64,000 nt of DNA, taken from Salegentibacter salarius (GTDB taxonomy: Bacteria; Bacteroidota; Bacteroidia; Flavobacteriales; Flavobacteriaceae). The position numbers and the translations under genes are program-made. The DNA is taken from assembly GCF_900168265.1 (NCBI RefSeq), contig NZ_FVZF01000001.1, positions 62,001 to 126,000 of the forward strand, given 5' to 3'. The notes below the pieces were generated by a model that searched no databases, had not been told where the DNA came from, and saw nothing but the letters and a program-made list of their open reading frames with translations. Positions 54,891 to 64,000 of this stretch are shown in pieces (within the stretch, counting starts at the first letter, position 1; each line of letters begins with the position of its first letter).

Positions 54891-55042
54891 TTCATTAAAA
54901 TCAAAATATTTTAAGAAAAGTGTATTTTAAATTATTTTTATTGTTTTTACTGAAATGAAATCTTTAAAATACTGGGAATTACTGCGTTTTATGTAATTCA
55001 AGTGAGGAATGCTAAGAATTAGCTAACCAGATTAAAACTTTG

Positions 55043-57856
55043 TTAATACCACCGGCGGGTAAAAAGCTTGATCAATGTATTTATATCTAGAGAAACAATA
55101 AATCTTATTTTTTGATCATAATTTTCTTGAGCTACTTCCCAGCCTAAATTGGAATAAACAGGGAAAAACAGCTCAAAGTAATCGTCTACCAGGCTTAATC
55201 TAATCCCAGAATCATATAGAAATTGAGCGTTTTCGTGCTGGTTCTTTACCAGGCCTACATCGCCATAGACAAAAAACCATTTATAAAGATTGGTACTGCC
55301 ATTTAAAGTAGTTAACCACTGGTTAGCATACTCGGGTTGTAATTGAGATTTAAAACCGCCTTCAGCAACAATTATTTGCTGGCTGAATAAACCCGAGCCC
55401 TGGCTTCTTCCGTAGTAATTATAATCGAAAAGATAATCTGTAGGCCTATCTAAGGCAAAACTGAAATAATCTGATTCCATATCATCACTGTACAGAAAAG
55501 TTCCCGTAAAAAAGCGCAGATTAATTTGACGGTTATTTCTAAACAGTTTTCTATACTCCAGGCTCATAGATATTTTACTGAACTTTTCTGCCAGTTGAAA
55601 ATCGAAAGAAGCCGAGTAGTAATCTACTAAATGTGGTTTGCTGTAGCGGTAATTTATATTGAAAACATTATAATTAGGTTGCTCTAAATTTTGATTAGGG
55701 TCAATATCCCTTCTCACGTTTACATTCCTAATTAAAAGATTTTGGCGCTCGTTATCGCGTAAATATTTATTTCTGAAAGAAAAGTTTATAAAAGGAGTAT
55801 ATTTTTCATAGAACAAATTGTAACCATAAGAGTAACGCGTTCCTCCAATCCCGTAAGTGATGGCATAAAGCTCTTTATTTGCAAACTGGTGCTTATTTGT
55901 TACCGAAGCTGAACCAACTATAGTTTCACTATTAAAACCATATTTTGGCGAAATACTAAAATTAAAGGTCTTGGATAATACGGTTTTATTATACAATTTT
56001 GGCCCTATTGCAATTCCATCATACAAATTATAATTAAACTCGGGCATAAAGAATAATTGGGAATACCTGGGATCCTCAATATCCTGTAACAGTCTAAACT
56101 GAAGGGGTTTATTGAAAAGCTTAGTTACTGCTTTATAATTATCACGCTGATTAAATTCCGGTATTTTCTGCTCATAATTTAGTGCAAGCCGGTCTACATC
56201 CTGCCTGGCAATTTCTATAGTTTTTGTTTTATCTATATTTTCAACCCACCTTTTAAAAACTACTTCCCCATCTTTTAAACCATATAATGAAATAGGAAAA
56301 TCATTTTTCTCTTTATTTTTTATGGTAACCCTAAGGGAATCCCGGCTTTTGTATAAGTTTTGAATAGTGAAATCTATCTTTTTATTTGAGCTTACATAAT
56401 CCTTAAAAAACCAGGAAATATCTTTTGTAGCATATTTTCGCAAAATTTGCTCAAAATCTTCAGCCGAAGTTGGCTGCATTTTATGCTGAGAATAAAAATC
56501 TTTTACGGCTTCTTTTATCGTATCATTTCCGAGGTAATCTTCAACGTATTTTAAACCAACCCCTGCTTTGTAAGAATTTGCAATATTTTTGTTGAATTTC
56601 ACCAGGGAATCCTGCGCTGAATTTAAAGGTTGGTCTAAGTTCATTCGCGCCATATTCATATAAAGAAACTGATATTGATCGTTAAATTCGAGATCTGCTG
56701 CGTGAAACCATCTTACCCCAATAATATCGCTGAGATTTCCCAGGAGTTTCATTTTAGGATAATAATCATTCACATAATCTATCATTAAAGAAACCAGGAT
56801 CGCATCGTGCACCCATTGTTCTTTCCTGGGATTAATGTGTATAGAGTTTTCCAGTAAATAATTGGTGATAGTCTTAAATTGCTTAATATCATATTGAAAA
56901 CCATCGGGAAAAGGACGAATAAAACCGGGTAACTGGTTTAAGCCATAAATTGGGCTGTTCAAATAGTCGTCGCGCGTCACAAAAATTTTCTGATGTGGAT
57001 ATTCACCTACTCGCTCCTGGTAATATTTTAGGATACGATTCAGTAAAATTCTTTTTATCTCTGGCTGAAGTTCATCGTCAGCCACATTGGTAATTATTTC
57101 GTGATCTTCGGTTGGTAAGGATTCAAAAATAAAAGAGTTAGTAAGGTAAAGTTTACTGTCTAATTGATCTTTCCCTGAAAGTTTAACCGTTTTTGCACCA
57201 TTACTTGTGCTAACGCCTTTAAAGTTAAGAGCAGAGCCTACATAATATTGCGGTGGGGTTGTAAGTTCTATTTGTACATCGTAAAGGGCATTATACTGAT
57301 CTCCCAAATTTTTATGACTGTAAACTTGCCATTCACCATTTTTGTAAACTCCTGGAGTGATGTACCAATACCTAAGTTTATAATTGTTATCTGAATCTAC
57401 CCCGAAACGGGTAAATTTATCTATAGGAATTTTAACCTGGTAATTAAGATTTATTGTAAAGCTCTGGCCGGGAAGTAAAGGTTGGTAAAGTTTGACCCTA
57501 ATAAGATCCTGGGCATTTTCAGGTCGATCCCATATTAAGCTGTCATTTTTAGAATTCGTGATACTCTCAATATAGGTAGCCCCGCGTTCCTGCGGTTTGG
57601 CAAATCTAAATCGTCTTGCAAATTCTTCGGCAAAACGTTTTGCCAGTGGGGTGTTTTTTGCGCTAAAGGCATTAGCCCAATCATTAAGATAAATTTGGGT
57701 AAGCGTATCTTTGCTGGAGTTGGTATAGACCAATTCCTGCTCTATAGTAAAGATGTGTGTACTATCGTTTAAGTGAGCATTTAAGGAGATGGAGTTTTGC
57801 GCAAAACTCCATCCAATTCCCACAATAAAAAGTAAATAAAATAGATGAAATCTCAA
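55043..57856 (-). CDS. M1-peptidase-like protein fused to an outer-membrane beta-barrel
   Basis: 937 residues with a signal peptide (cut after GWSFA). Residues about 25-500 resemble an M1 gluzincin aminopeptidase. At the position where HExxH should be (near residue 350) the sequence is WVHDAILVSLM, so zinc binding and catalysis are apparently lost. Residues about 590-937 have alternating hydrophobic/aromatic strands and end in RRWY, the pattern of an outer-membrane beta-barrel. The likely place is the outer membrane with the inactive peptidase domain exposed to one side. Role unknown. Confidence 0.75.
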   Translation of the reverse strand: MRFHLFYLLFIVGIGWSFAQNSISLNAHLNDSTHIFTIEQELVYTNSSKDTLTQIYLNDWANAFSAKNTPLAKRFAEEFARRFRFAKPQERGATYIESITNSKNDSLIWDRPENAQDLIRVKLYQPLLPGQSFTINLNYQVKIPIDKFTRFGVDSDNNYKLRYWYITPGVYKNGEWQVYSHKNLGDQYNALYDVQIELTTPPQYYVGSALNFKGVSTSNGAKTVKLSGKDQLDSKLYLTNSFIFESLPTEDHEIITNVADDELQPEIKRILLNRILKYYQERVGEYPHQKIFVTRDDYLNSPIYGLNQLPGFIRPFPDGFQYDIKQFKTITNYLLENSIHINPRKEQWVHDAILVSLMIDYVNDYYPKMKLLGNLSDIIGVRWFHAADLEFNDQYQFLYMNMARMNLDQPLNSAQDSLVKFNKNIANSYKAGVGLKYVEDYLGNDTIKEAVKDFYSQHKMQPTSAEDFEQILRKYATKDISWFFKDYVSSNKKIDFTIQNLYKSRDSLRVTIKNKEKNDFPISLYGLKDGEVVFKRWVENIDKTKTIEIARQDVDRLALNYEQKIPEFNQRDNYKAVTKLFNKPLQFRLLQDIEDPRYSQLFFMPEFNYNLYDGIAIGPKLYNKTVLSKTFNFSISPKYGFNSETIVGSASVTNKHQFANKELYAITYGIGGTRYSYGYNLFYEKYTPFINFSFRNKYLRDNERQNLLIRNVNVRRDIDPNQNLEQPNYNVFNINYRYSKPHLVDYYSASFDFQLAEKFSKISMSLEYRKLFRNNRQINLRFFTGTFLYSDDMESDYFSFALDRPTDYLFDYNYYGRSQGSGLFSQQIIVAEGGFKSQLQPEYANQWLTTLNGSTNLYKWFFVYGDVGLVKNQHENAQFLYDSGIRLSLVDDYFELFFPVYSNLGWEVAQENYDQKIRFIVSLDINTLIKLFTRRWY

Positions 57857-57931
57857 GGGGGAAAATTTTTTAGCGTCACATAGAATTTGAGCTAAATATA
57901 ATCAAACTTTTTATCCCTCCTTAAGAATTGA

Positions 57932-58621
57932 TTAAAAGTTAGGACTAAGATTATATTCGCCGTAGAATTCGTTTAGAATTTCAATAACTTCATCTTCTGT
58001 ATCTACTACCTGAACCAAATCCATATCTGGTGCGCTTATATTTTGAAAAGTATCCAGAAGGGTTTTTTGAACCCAATCTACCAAACCACTCCAAAATTCA
58101 CTTCCCACCAATATAATAGGAAATTTATCTATTTTATGAGTTTGAATAAGGGTAATAGCCTCAAATAATTCATCTAAAGTTCCAAAGCCGCCGGGCATTA
58201 CCACAAAGCCTTGAGAATATTTTACGAACATTACTTTTCTCACAAAGAAATAATCGAAATCCAGGCTTTTGTCGTTGTCTATATAAGGATTGTCATGTTG
58301 CTCGAAAGGTAAATCTATATTTAATCCTACAGAAGTTCCGCCACCAAGATGAGCACCTTTATTACCGGCTTCCATAATTCCAGGCCCTCCGCCCGTGATT
58401 ACTCCATAACCGTTTTCCACGATCTTTTTGGAAATCTTTTCGGCCAGTTTATAATATTTTTGATCTGGTTTGGTCCTAGCTGAACCGAATATTGAAACAC
58501 AAGGCCCAATTTGACTTAGCTTTTCGTAGCCGTTTACAAATTCGCCCATTATTTTAAAGATAGCCCAGGAATCGTTTGTTTTTATTTCATTCCAGGCTTT
58601 ATTCTGAAGGTTAGTCCTCAT
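57932..58621 (-). CDS. LOG-family Rossmann-fold protein
   Basis: 229 residues. GGGPGIMEA (77-86) and PGGFGTLDE (143-151) are the signature of LOG/TIGR00730 proteins, several of which are nucleoside 5'-monophosphate phosphoribohydrolases. Sits just downstream of uvrA on the same strand, 17 bases apart. Confidence 0.9.
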   Translation of the reverse strand: MRTNLQNKAWNEIKTNDSWAIFKIMGEFVNGYEKLSQIGPCVSIFGSARTKPDQKYYKLAEKISKKIVENGYGVITGGGPGIMEAGNKGAHLGGGTSVGLNIDLPFEQHDNPYIDNDKSLDFDYFFVRKVMFVKYSQGFVVMPGGFGTLDELFEAITLIQTHKIDKFPIILVGSEFWSGLVDWVQKTLLDTFQNISAPDMDLVQVVDTEDEVIEILNEFYGEYNLSPNF

Positions 58622-58638
58622 ATTATTTATTAGTATTG

Positions 58639-61470
58639 TTAGTGTAATTCTTTTTTAAGGAATTCAGCTGTATAACTTTTCTTCGATTTTGCCACTTCTT
58701 CGGGTGTGCCTTTAGCGATAACTTTTCCGCCATTTTTTCCACCTTCGGGACCAATATCGAATATGTAATCGGCCATTTTTATAACATCCATATTATGTTC
58801 TATAATAAGGACGGTATTTCCTTTATTGGTTAATTCATTTAAAACATCCATTAAAACCCGAATGTCTTCAAAGTGTAAACCGGTAGTTGGTTCGTCTAAT
58901 ATATAAAAAGTATTTCCGGTATCGCGCTTTGAAAGCTCTGTAGCCAGTTTAATACGTTGTGCTTCTCCACCAGAAAGCGTTGTACTTTGTTGGCCTAAAG
59001 TAACATAGCCTAAACCAACATCTTTAATAGTTTTTAATTTTCTATAGATCTTCGGAATTGGCTCAAAAAAGGTGGTCGCTTCATTAATCGTCATTTCCAA
59101 AACATCGGCTATAGATTTTCCTTTATACCGAATTTCTAAAGTTTCTCTATTGAAACGTTTTCCCTGGCAGGTCTCACATTCTACATACACATCGGGAAGG
59201 AAATTCATCTCTATAACTCTAAGTCCGCCACCTCTGCAGGTTTCACATCTTCCACCTTTAACATTGAAACTAAATCTTCCGGGTTTATACCCTCTGATAA
59301 GTGCTTCAGGTGTTTTTGCAAACAAGCTCCTAATTTCTGAAAATACGCCGGTATAAGTAGCCGGATTTGATCTTGGAGTTCTACCAATTGGCGTCTGATT
59401 AATATCTATCACCTTATCGGCATTATCCAGTCCCTTGATTGTTTTATAAGGTTTTGGTTCTTTTACCCCATTAAAATAATGCGCATTCATAATAGGGTAG
59501 AGGGTTTCATTAATTAAGGTAGACTTCCCACTTCCCGAAACGCCGGTAACTGCGATCATTTTTCCTAAAGGAATTTTAATAGAAACATTTTTGAGGTTAT
59601 TTCCCGTAGCTCCTTTAAGCTCAATATTTTTTCCGTTTCCTTTTCTTCTTTCCTTCGGAATTTCAATTTCTTTCTTTCCGTTTAAATAAGATGCGGTAAG
59701 GGTATCGTGTTTTTTTAATTCTGAAGGTGGCCCCTCGCTAATAATTTCTCCACCGTGTTTTCCTGCTCTCGGGCCAATATCTATCACATAATCGGCGCGT
59801 TCTATCATGTCTTTATCGTGTTCAACCACAATAACAGAATTACCAATGTCTCGCAGAGAAATTAGCGAATTGATTAATTTTTCGTTGTCCCGCTGATGTA
59901 AACCAATACTTGGTTCATCTAAAATATAAAGAACGCCTACCAGTTGTGAACCAATTTGAGTCGCCAGGCGAATTCTTTGTGCTTCACCACCAGAAAGCGA
60001 TTTAGAACCACGGTTAAGAGACAAATAGGTTAGCCCAACATCTACAAGAAAACCAATTCTTGTTCTTATTTCTTTAATAACTTCAGCTGCAATCTGATTT
60101 TGTTTCTCGCTTAGTTTTTTCTCTAAACCAACAAACCATTTAGCCAAATCTTCAATATCCATTAATGAAAGTTCGGCTATATTTTTGTCGTAAATTTTAA
60201 AATAGAGCGATTCCTTTCTGAGTCTTTTTCCTTCACAAACCGGGCAATCAACCTTGTCCATATATTCTTTGGCCCAACGCCTTAGTGAAGTAGAATCATT
60301 ATTATTAAAAGTGGTTTCAATAAAAGTAGCCACGCCTTCAAAATTGATCTTGAACTCCCGATTTACACCTAGGCTTTTAGACTCTTTAGTAAAGGTTTCT
60401 TTTCCGCCGTGCAGAATAAACTTCATTGCAGCTTCGGGAATTTTAGAAACGGGATCTGTTAATTTAAAATCCCACCTTTCTGCAATTAATTCCAGTTGAG
60501 AAAACACCCAATTTTTCTTTTTGGGGCCGTGTGGAGCCAAAGCTCCATTTTTGATCGATTTAGAATAATCGGGAATAATTTTATCAATATTCACCTGGTA
60601 TAATGTGCCAATACCGTTACAGCTGGGGCAGGCTCCTTTCGGGGAATTAAATGAAAATGTGTTAGGTTCTGGGTTTGGATAGGAAATTCCGGTAGTAGGA
60701 CACATCAAGTTCCGACTAAAATAACGCACCTTTTCGGTTTCCTGGTCTAAGATCATAAGAGTATCACTACCATGGTACATCGCGGTTTTTATGCTCTCAT
60801 CCAGGCGCTTTTGTGCATCGGTTTTATCGTCAATTTTTAACCTATCAATTACAATTTCAATATCGTGGGTTTTGTAACGATCTAATTTCATACCTTTTAC
60901 AAGGTCACGAACTTCGCCGTCTACACGAGCTTTCAAAAAACCCTGCTTGGCTATTTGCTCAAATAATTCACGATAATGCCCTTTTCTGGATTTAATAACT
61001 GGAGCGAGCACGCTCACTTTTTTTCCTTTAAAATCTTTTAAAATAAGATCTTTTATCTGGCTGTCGGTATAGCTAACCATTTTCTCACCGGTCTCATAAC
61101 TATAAGCATCACCGGCACGAGCAAAAAGAAGACGTAGGAAATCGTAAATTTCGGTAATAGTGCCGACCGTACTTCTAGGATTTTTACTGGTGGTTTTTTG
61201 TTCTATAGCAATAACAGGGGAGAGGCCTTCAATTTTATCTACATCGGGACGCTCCAGACCACCCAAAAATTGCCGGGCATAAGCAGAGAATGTTTCAATA
61301 TAACGCCGTTGGCCTTCAGCATAAATAGTATCAAAAGCCAGGGAAGACTTTCCAGATCCTGATAGACCGGTAATCACAACCAGTTTCTCTCTGGGAATAT
61401 TAACATCTATATTTTTAAGATTATGGACGCGAGCCCCTAATACTTCTATAAATTCTTCGGTTTTAGCCAT
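58639..61470 (-). CDS. uvrA: excinuclease ABC subunit A
   Basis: 943 residues from ATG 61470 (MAKTEEF). A TTG 12 bases upstream is not preferred, as it lies very near the -7 box at 61488. Two ABC cassettes: Walker A GLSGSGKS and GVSGSGKST, signatures LSGGEAQRIRLA and LSGGEAQRIKLA, and zinc fingers CPSC...C and CETC...CETC. Recognises DNA damage with UvrB. Confidence 0.97.
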   Translation of the reverse strand: MAKTEEFIEVLGARVHNLKNIDVNIPREKLVVITGLSGSGKSSLAFDTIYAEGQRRYIETFSAYARQFLGGLERPDVDKIEGLSPVIAIEQKTTSKNPRSTVGTITEIYDFLRLLFARAGDAYSYETGEKMVSYTDSQIKDLILKDFKGKKVSVLAPVIKSRKGHYRELFEQIAKQGFLKARVDGEVRDLVKGMKLDRYKTHDIEIVIDRLKIDDKTDAQKRLDESIKTAMYHGSDTLMILDQETEKVRYFSRNLMCPTTGISYPNPEPNTFSFNSPKGACPSCNGIGTLYQVNIDKIIPDYSKSIKNGALAPHGPKKKNWVFSQLELIAERWDFKLTDPVSKIPEAAMKFILHGGKETFTKESKSLGVNREFKINFEGVATFIETTFNNNDSTSLRRWAKEYMDKVDCPVCEGKRLRKESLYFKIYDKNIAELSLMDIEDLAKWFVGLEKKLSEKQNQIAAEVIKEIRTRIGFLVDVGLTYLSLNRGSKSLSGGEAQRIRLATQIGSQLVGVLYILDEPSIGLHQRDNEKLINSLISLRDIGNSVIVVEHDKDMIERADYVIDIGPRAGKHGGEIISEGPPSELKKHDTLTASYLNGKKEIEIPKERRKGNGKNIELKGATGNNLKNVSIKIPLGKMIAVTGVSGSGKSTLINETLYPIMNAHYFNGVKEPKPYKTIKGLDNADKVIDINQTPIGRTPRSNPATYTGVFSEIRSLFAKTPEALIRGYKPGRFSFNVKGGRCETCRGGGLRVIEMNFLPDVYVECETCQGKRFNRETLEIRYKGKSIADVLEMTINEATTFFEPIPKIYRKLKTIKDVGLGYVTLGQQSTTLSGGEAQRIKLATELSKRDTGNTFYILDEPTTGLHFEDIRVLMDVLNELTNKGNTVLIIEHNMDVIKMADYIFDIGPEGGKNGGKVIAKGTPEEVAKSKKSYTAEFLKKELH

Positions 61471-61978
61471 ATTTTTTATCAAGGGGGCAAAGGTACTTAA
61501 AGTGTTGCTAACTAAAAAGAAAGCAAGTTTCTGCTAATGTTAATTATGGTTTAAAATTGAAAATAGGAGTTAGGGTCATCCTTTGAGATAGATAGGATTG
61601 CAATTAATATAATTTTGTAAGGTTTTAAAAATCACTTCAGCTTTATCGAGTTTGTTATTCCTTTTATCCTTTAATTATTCTACTGGTTGTCAGTATAATA
61701 TTACTTTATTTTTTTGCAGGAATTAAGGATATTCCCCTATATTTGATAGACCAAATCTTCTTAATTTATATTTTCCACCCCCCGGAAACTTAAAACCTGC
61801 TATGTTAGGTAATTTTAAAGCCCTATCAATTTTGCCCCTTTTATTTTTTTGCACCCCAAGCGAGATTTAAAATATTCAGATGTTTACATCTGTATGTTTT
61901 GAATGTATCTATTGAATGTCTTGTGGACTTGCTCCACGTATTAACTAACTGGCATAATAGCCGCAAAATTGATGTAGT
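61471..61978. promoter_or_regulatory. 508-bp divergent region of uvrA and the LuxR regulator
   Basis: No gene. ATATTCCCCTATAT at 61729-61742, further C-tracts (at about 61777, 61836 and 61854), hairpin CAGATG-TTTA-CATCTG at 61877-61892 and GTGGA-CTTGC-TCCAC at 61923-61937. The palindromes lie 42-102 bases before the regulator start and may be operator sites. Confidence 0.5.
61488..61495 (-). promoter_or_regulatory. TACCTTTG promoter -7 box of uvrA
   Basis: A perfect TAnnTTTG match on the reverse strand, 18 bases before ATG 61470. Confidence 0.5.
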
Positions 61979-62998
61979 ATGATTACGGATAAAAAGCAAT
62001 TATTGCTTATCACGAATAAGCAAAGTATGGTAGACTGCGTACAGGAGGGGGTAAGTATGCACTTTGAGCTAACACAGGCTAATTCTTTACACACTGGCTT
62101 TAACATAGCCCTTAATTTGTTACCTGATGTAATTCTTTTAGATTATTCTTCTTTTAGATCGGGTAGAAACTTTAAGAATATCGCCAATTTTAAATCTAAT
62201 CATTTTCTTACAAAAGCCTGGCTCGTGGTTTACGCTGAAGAACGTTTTAGGGCTGAAGCGGAAAGCAGGTTCCGAAAAGTGGTAGACGAGTTTATTTATT
62301 CACCAACGATAGAAGCTCTTTGCGGAAAAATCATAAAAATGGTTTATAGCAATCGTTCCCTTTCTAATTTTTGGAAAGACGCTTTTATGGGAATGTTTAA
62401 TCTTATTTCAAAACCAGTTTTATTACTTGATCAAAATGAAATCGTGGCAATGAATGATGCTTTTAAACAAAGTTTTAGAGTAAGAAATAGTAAGGGTTTA
62501 AAACTCACTGATTTTGTTAAATGCGAAAACGTGCAAAAAGTAAAAGATAGTTTACGAAATTTTGCAAGAGGTAAACATATTAAAGCTGCGACAAAAACTA
62601 CCTTATTATTAAGAAATGATAAGCTAAGAAATGCGCGTATCAATTTTTCTAAGTTGAATAAGAATTTTGGACACCAATTTGTCATGTTTATAGATTTTGT
62701 TGAAAAAAATGAAGAAATTAATGATGGCATTGGTACTTCCTCTGAAGAGGTAGAAAATTGCTTCAAGCAGAATAGCCAACTAACAGAATTTAAATTTACG
62801 AATAGGGAGAAAGAGATTATTGAACTTCTAATAAAAGGCTATAAAACTAAAGACATCTCTGAAGCTTTATTTATTTCCCCAAAAACAATAGAAAAACATC
62901 GTTCAAATATTATAAAGCGCACAAACTCTGATACTATATTAGAAAGTATCATTTATGCAATAAGTCATGATCTCATAGATTATCAAAAAGTGCAGTAA
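61979..62998 (+). CDS. LuxR-type regulator with degenerate receiver and PAS-like domains
   Basis: 339 residues. An N-terminal receiver-like domain has D55 in VILLDYS but not the usual acidic pair, which lies in ITNKQ here, so phosphorylation is doubtful. A middle PAS-like segment (about 140-245) follows, and a C-terminal LuxR helix-turn-helix (about 270-335: FTNREKEIIELLIKG, SPKTIEKHRSN). No kinase is adjacent. It lies just upstream of the lipoprotein at 63228. Confidence 0.85.
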   Translation: MITDKKQLLLITNKQSMVDCVQEGVSMHFELTQANSLHTGFNIALNLLPDVILLDYSSFRSGRNFKNIANFKSNHFLTKAWLVVYAEERFRAEAESRFRKVVDEFIYSPTIEALCGKIIKMVYSNRSLSNFWKDAFMGMFNLISKPVLLLDQNEIVAMNDAFKQSFRVRNSKGLKLTDFVKCENVQKVKDSLRNFARGKHIKAATKTTLLLRNDKLRNARINFSKLNKNFGHQFVMFIDFVEKNEEINDGIGTSSEEVENCFKQNSQLTEFKFTNREKEIIELLIKGYKTKDISEALFISPKTIEKHRSNIIKRTNSDTILESIIYAISHDLIDYQKVQ

Positions 62999-63024
62999 CT
63001 TCTACTTTAGGTTGAAAATAGGAG

Positions 63025-63036
63025 AAAACCCCCATA
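63025..63036 (+). promoter_or_regulatory. C-tract box upstream of the partial lipoprotein
   Basis: AAAACCCCCATA, about 193 bases before the ATG. It matches AACCCCTATAT at 41104-41114 and ATTCCCCTATAT at 61731-61742, in the same orientation and at similar distance. Confidence 0.45.
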
Positions 63037-63227
63037 GCTTTATAGGAAAGAATTGACCTACATTTATACTAGAAATTTTATCGAAAAGTAGTCACCCCAC
63101 TTCTCTACTTTTTATGCCCCCAATCTTACTTTAATCTTGTTCTTGAATGCAATTATTCTAGAAATAGAACCGTGTATATATATTATTAACCATTCTTAAA
63201 TATTATTAACTAAAAAACTTTAGAGTT

Positions 63228-64000
63228 ATGAAAATTTTTAAAAATTACTTTATGGGTGTTGCGATAGTAGCGATGCTTTTTGCTTCCTGTAGCAAAGATG
63301 AAAATGCTGGTGAGCCCAAAGTAGGTGATGAGATGGCTACTATTTCATTGGGAGCGGTTCTAAATGATTTTATCAGAAATCAGGATGTATCGAAACAAAG
63401 TATACCTGAATGTTCTGATGACGCACCAATGTATGCAAGAGTAGTACTTACGCATGAGCTCGGAGAAGAAGATGTAGTAGTTCCTATCAACTTTGATGGT
63501 ACTACTTATTTTACCGATTATGATGAGGATTTAGCAATTCCTATTCCTGCGGGAGAAACCACCACTGCTGTTAGTCTAACCGATTTCTGGGTGTATTCCG
63601 AAGAACCAGGGGACACAACCTTGCCAATTTGGGTAGCACCAAAAGAAGGAAGTGATTATGAAAACTTTGTAAACGATCCTCTTCCAATTAATTTTGATCT
63701 TAGAGCTGGCTCAAAGAAATACGTAGATGTAGAAGTATTATGTTTTGATGATAGAGATGTAAACTTATACGGATATCAATTCTTTGATCTTGTACCAATC
63801 CCGCTGATTAAATTTTGTTTATTCGGAAACTTCTGTCCTTCAGAAGATGGAAGACACTATGTAGCCGGTTATACAGTAAATGTATGGATGGGCTCAGAAG
63901 CAGTTGGAGATCCAATTTACACTGAATCTAATACTGTAGAAGAAGATGAAACTACTGGCGATTATTATTCAGATCCATTATGTTTCTGGTTACCTGATAC
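63228..64000 (+). CDS. lipoprotein paralogous to the one at 41315 (cut by window end)
   Basis: Open to the end of the window (257 codons seen). Lipobox FASC (about Cys21), then the same N-terminal domain as the protein at 41315, with the identical stretch CFDDRDVNLYGYQFFD and the YSDPLCFWLPD end. Upstream, a TATTAACCATT word matches that before the paralogue. Whether it also has the TSP3 and amidotransferase-like parts cannot be seen. Confidence 0.8.
   Translation, partial: MKIFKNYFMGVAIVAMLFASCSKDENAGEPKVGDEMATISLGAVLNDFIRNQDVSKQSIPECSDDAPMYARVVLTHELGEEDVVVPINFDGTTYFTDYDEDLAIPIPAGETTTAVSLTDFWVYSEEPGDTTLPIWVAPKEGSDYENFVNDPLPINFDLRAGSKKYVDVEVLCFDDRDVNLYGYQFFDLVPIPLIKFCLFGNFCPSEDGRHYVAGYTVNVWMGSEAVGDPIYTESNTVEEDETTGDYYSDPLCFWLPD

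Noticed and set aside
1-64000. Insertion sequences, prophage, CRISPR, tRNA or rRNA genes
   Set aside because: No transposase, integrase, regular spacer-repeat array or RNA gene structure was recognised on either strand.

Overview
The window is about 64 kb of a low-GC genome from the Bacteroidetes, most likely a marine Flavobacteriaceae of the Gramella/Salegentibacter/Zunongwangia kind. This is inferred from several things: lipoproteins with lipoboxes such as FTSC and FASC, promoters of the TAnnTTTG type, weak or absent Shine-Dalgarno sites, an arginine pathway of the N-acyl/N-succinyl-ornithine type, a fused E1 alpha/beta 2-oxoacid dehydrogenase, a GNAT-nitrilase fusion and menaquinone genes. 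No rRNA, tRNA, insertion sequence, prophage or CRISPR array is visible.

Layout. 0-2.2 kb: membrane protein, histidine kinase and NarL-type response regulator. 2.4-4 kb: GNAT-nitrilase fusion. 4.4-11.1 kb: ilvD-ilvB-ilvN-ilvC-ilvA, the shared isoleucine/valine pathway. 11.1-21 kb: an arginine operon (GNAT, argG, argC, proC, argD, argF', argB, argE, argH) headed by a short untranslated-looking region that actually carries arginine-rich leader reading frames. 21.2-25.7 kb, reverse strand: leuA-leuC-leuD-leuB. 25.9-36.2 kb: assorted housekeeping and envelope genes, including panB (which uses the valine precursor made by the ilv genes), a pseudouridine synthase, a GH18 lipoprotein, a lipoprotein formylglycine-generating enzyme, an alcohol dehydrogenase, a CPBP protease and an Fe-S serine deaminase. 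36.5 kb: dnaK. 38.6-43.2 kb: a broken small lipoprotein, a variant Nramp transporter, an alpha/beta hydrolase and a large modular lipoprotein. 43.3-51.7 kb: menaquinone genes (hotdog thioesterase, menF, menD, menB) mixed with an S1 RNA-binding protein and a pair of bacterial PH-domain membrane proteins. 51.8-61.5 kb: a second broken lipoprotein, the E1 fusion, an M1-like/beta-barrel outer-membrane protein, a LOG-family protein and uvrA. 62-64 kb: a LuxR-type regulator and the start of a lipoprotein paralogous to the one at 41.3 kb.

How it works together. The window concentrates branched-chain amino acid, leucine and arginine synthesis. The ilv genes make 2-ketoisovalerate, which feeds both the leu operon and panB. 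The arg operon appears to be controlled by an arginine-codon leader, which the ilv and leu operons lack in any recognisable form.

The most unusual structure is (i) the arg leader: a 17-20 codon frame ending in four consecutive Arg codons, then, in the same frame after its stop, a long open stretch with a 10-bp hairpin and a second Arg cluster; (ii) seven copies of a composite palindromic repeat built of two inverted hairpin units whose stems change by compensatory substitutions; (iii) two lipoprotein genes each interrupted by exactly one in-frame stop; and (iv) a candidate regulon of two paralogous lipoproteins and a LuxR regulator sharing C-tract boxes about 200-240 bp upstream.
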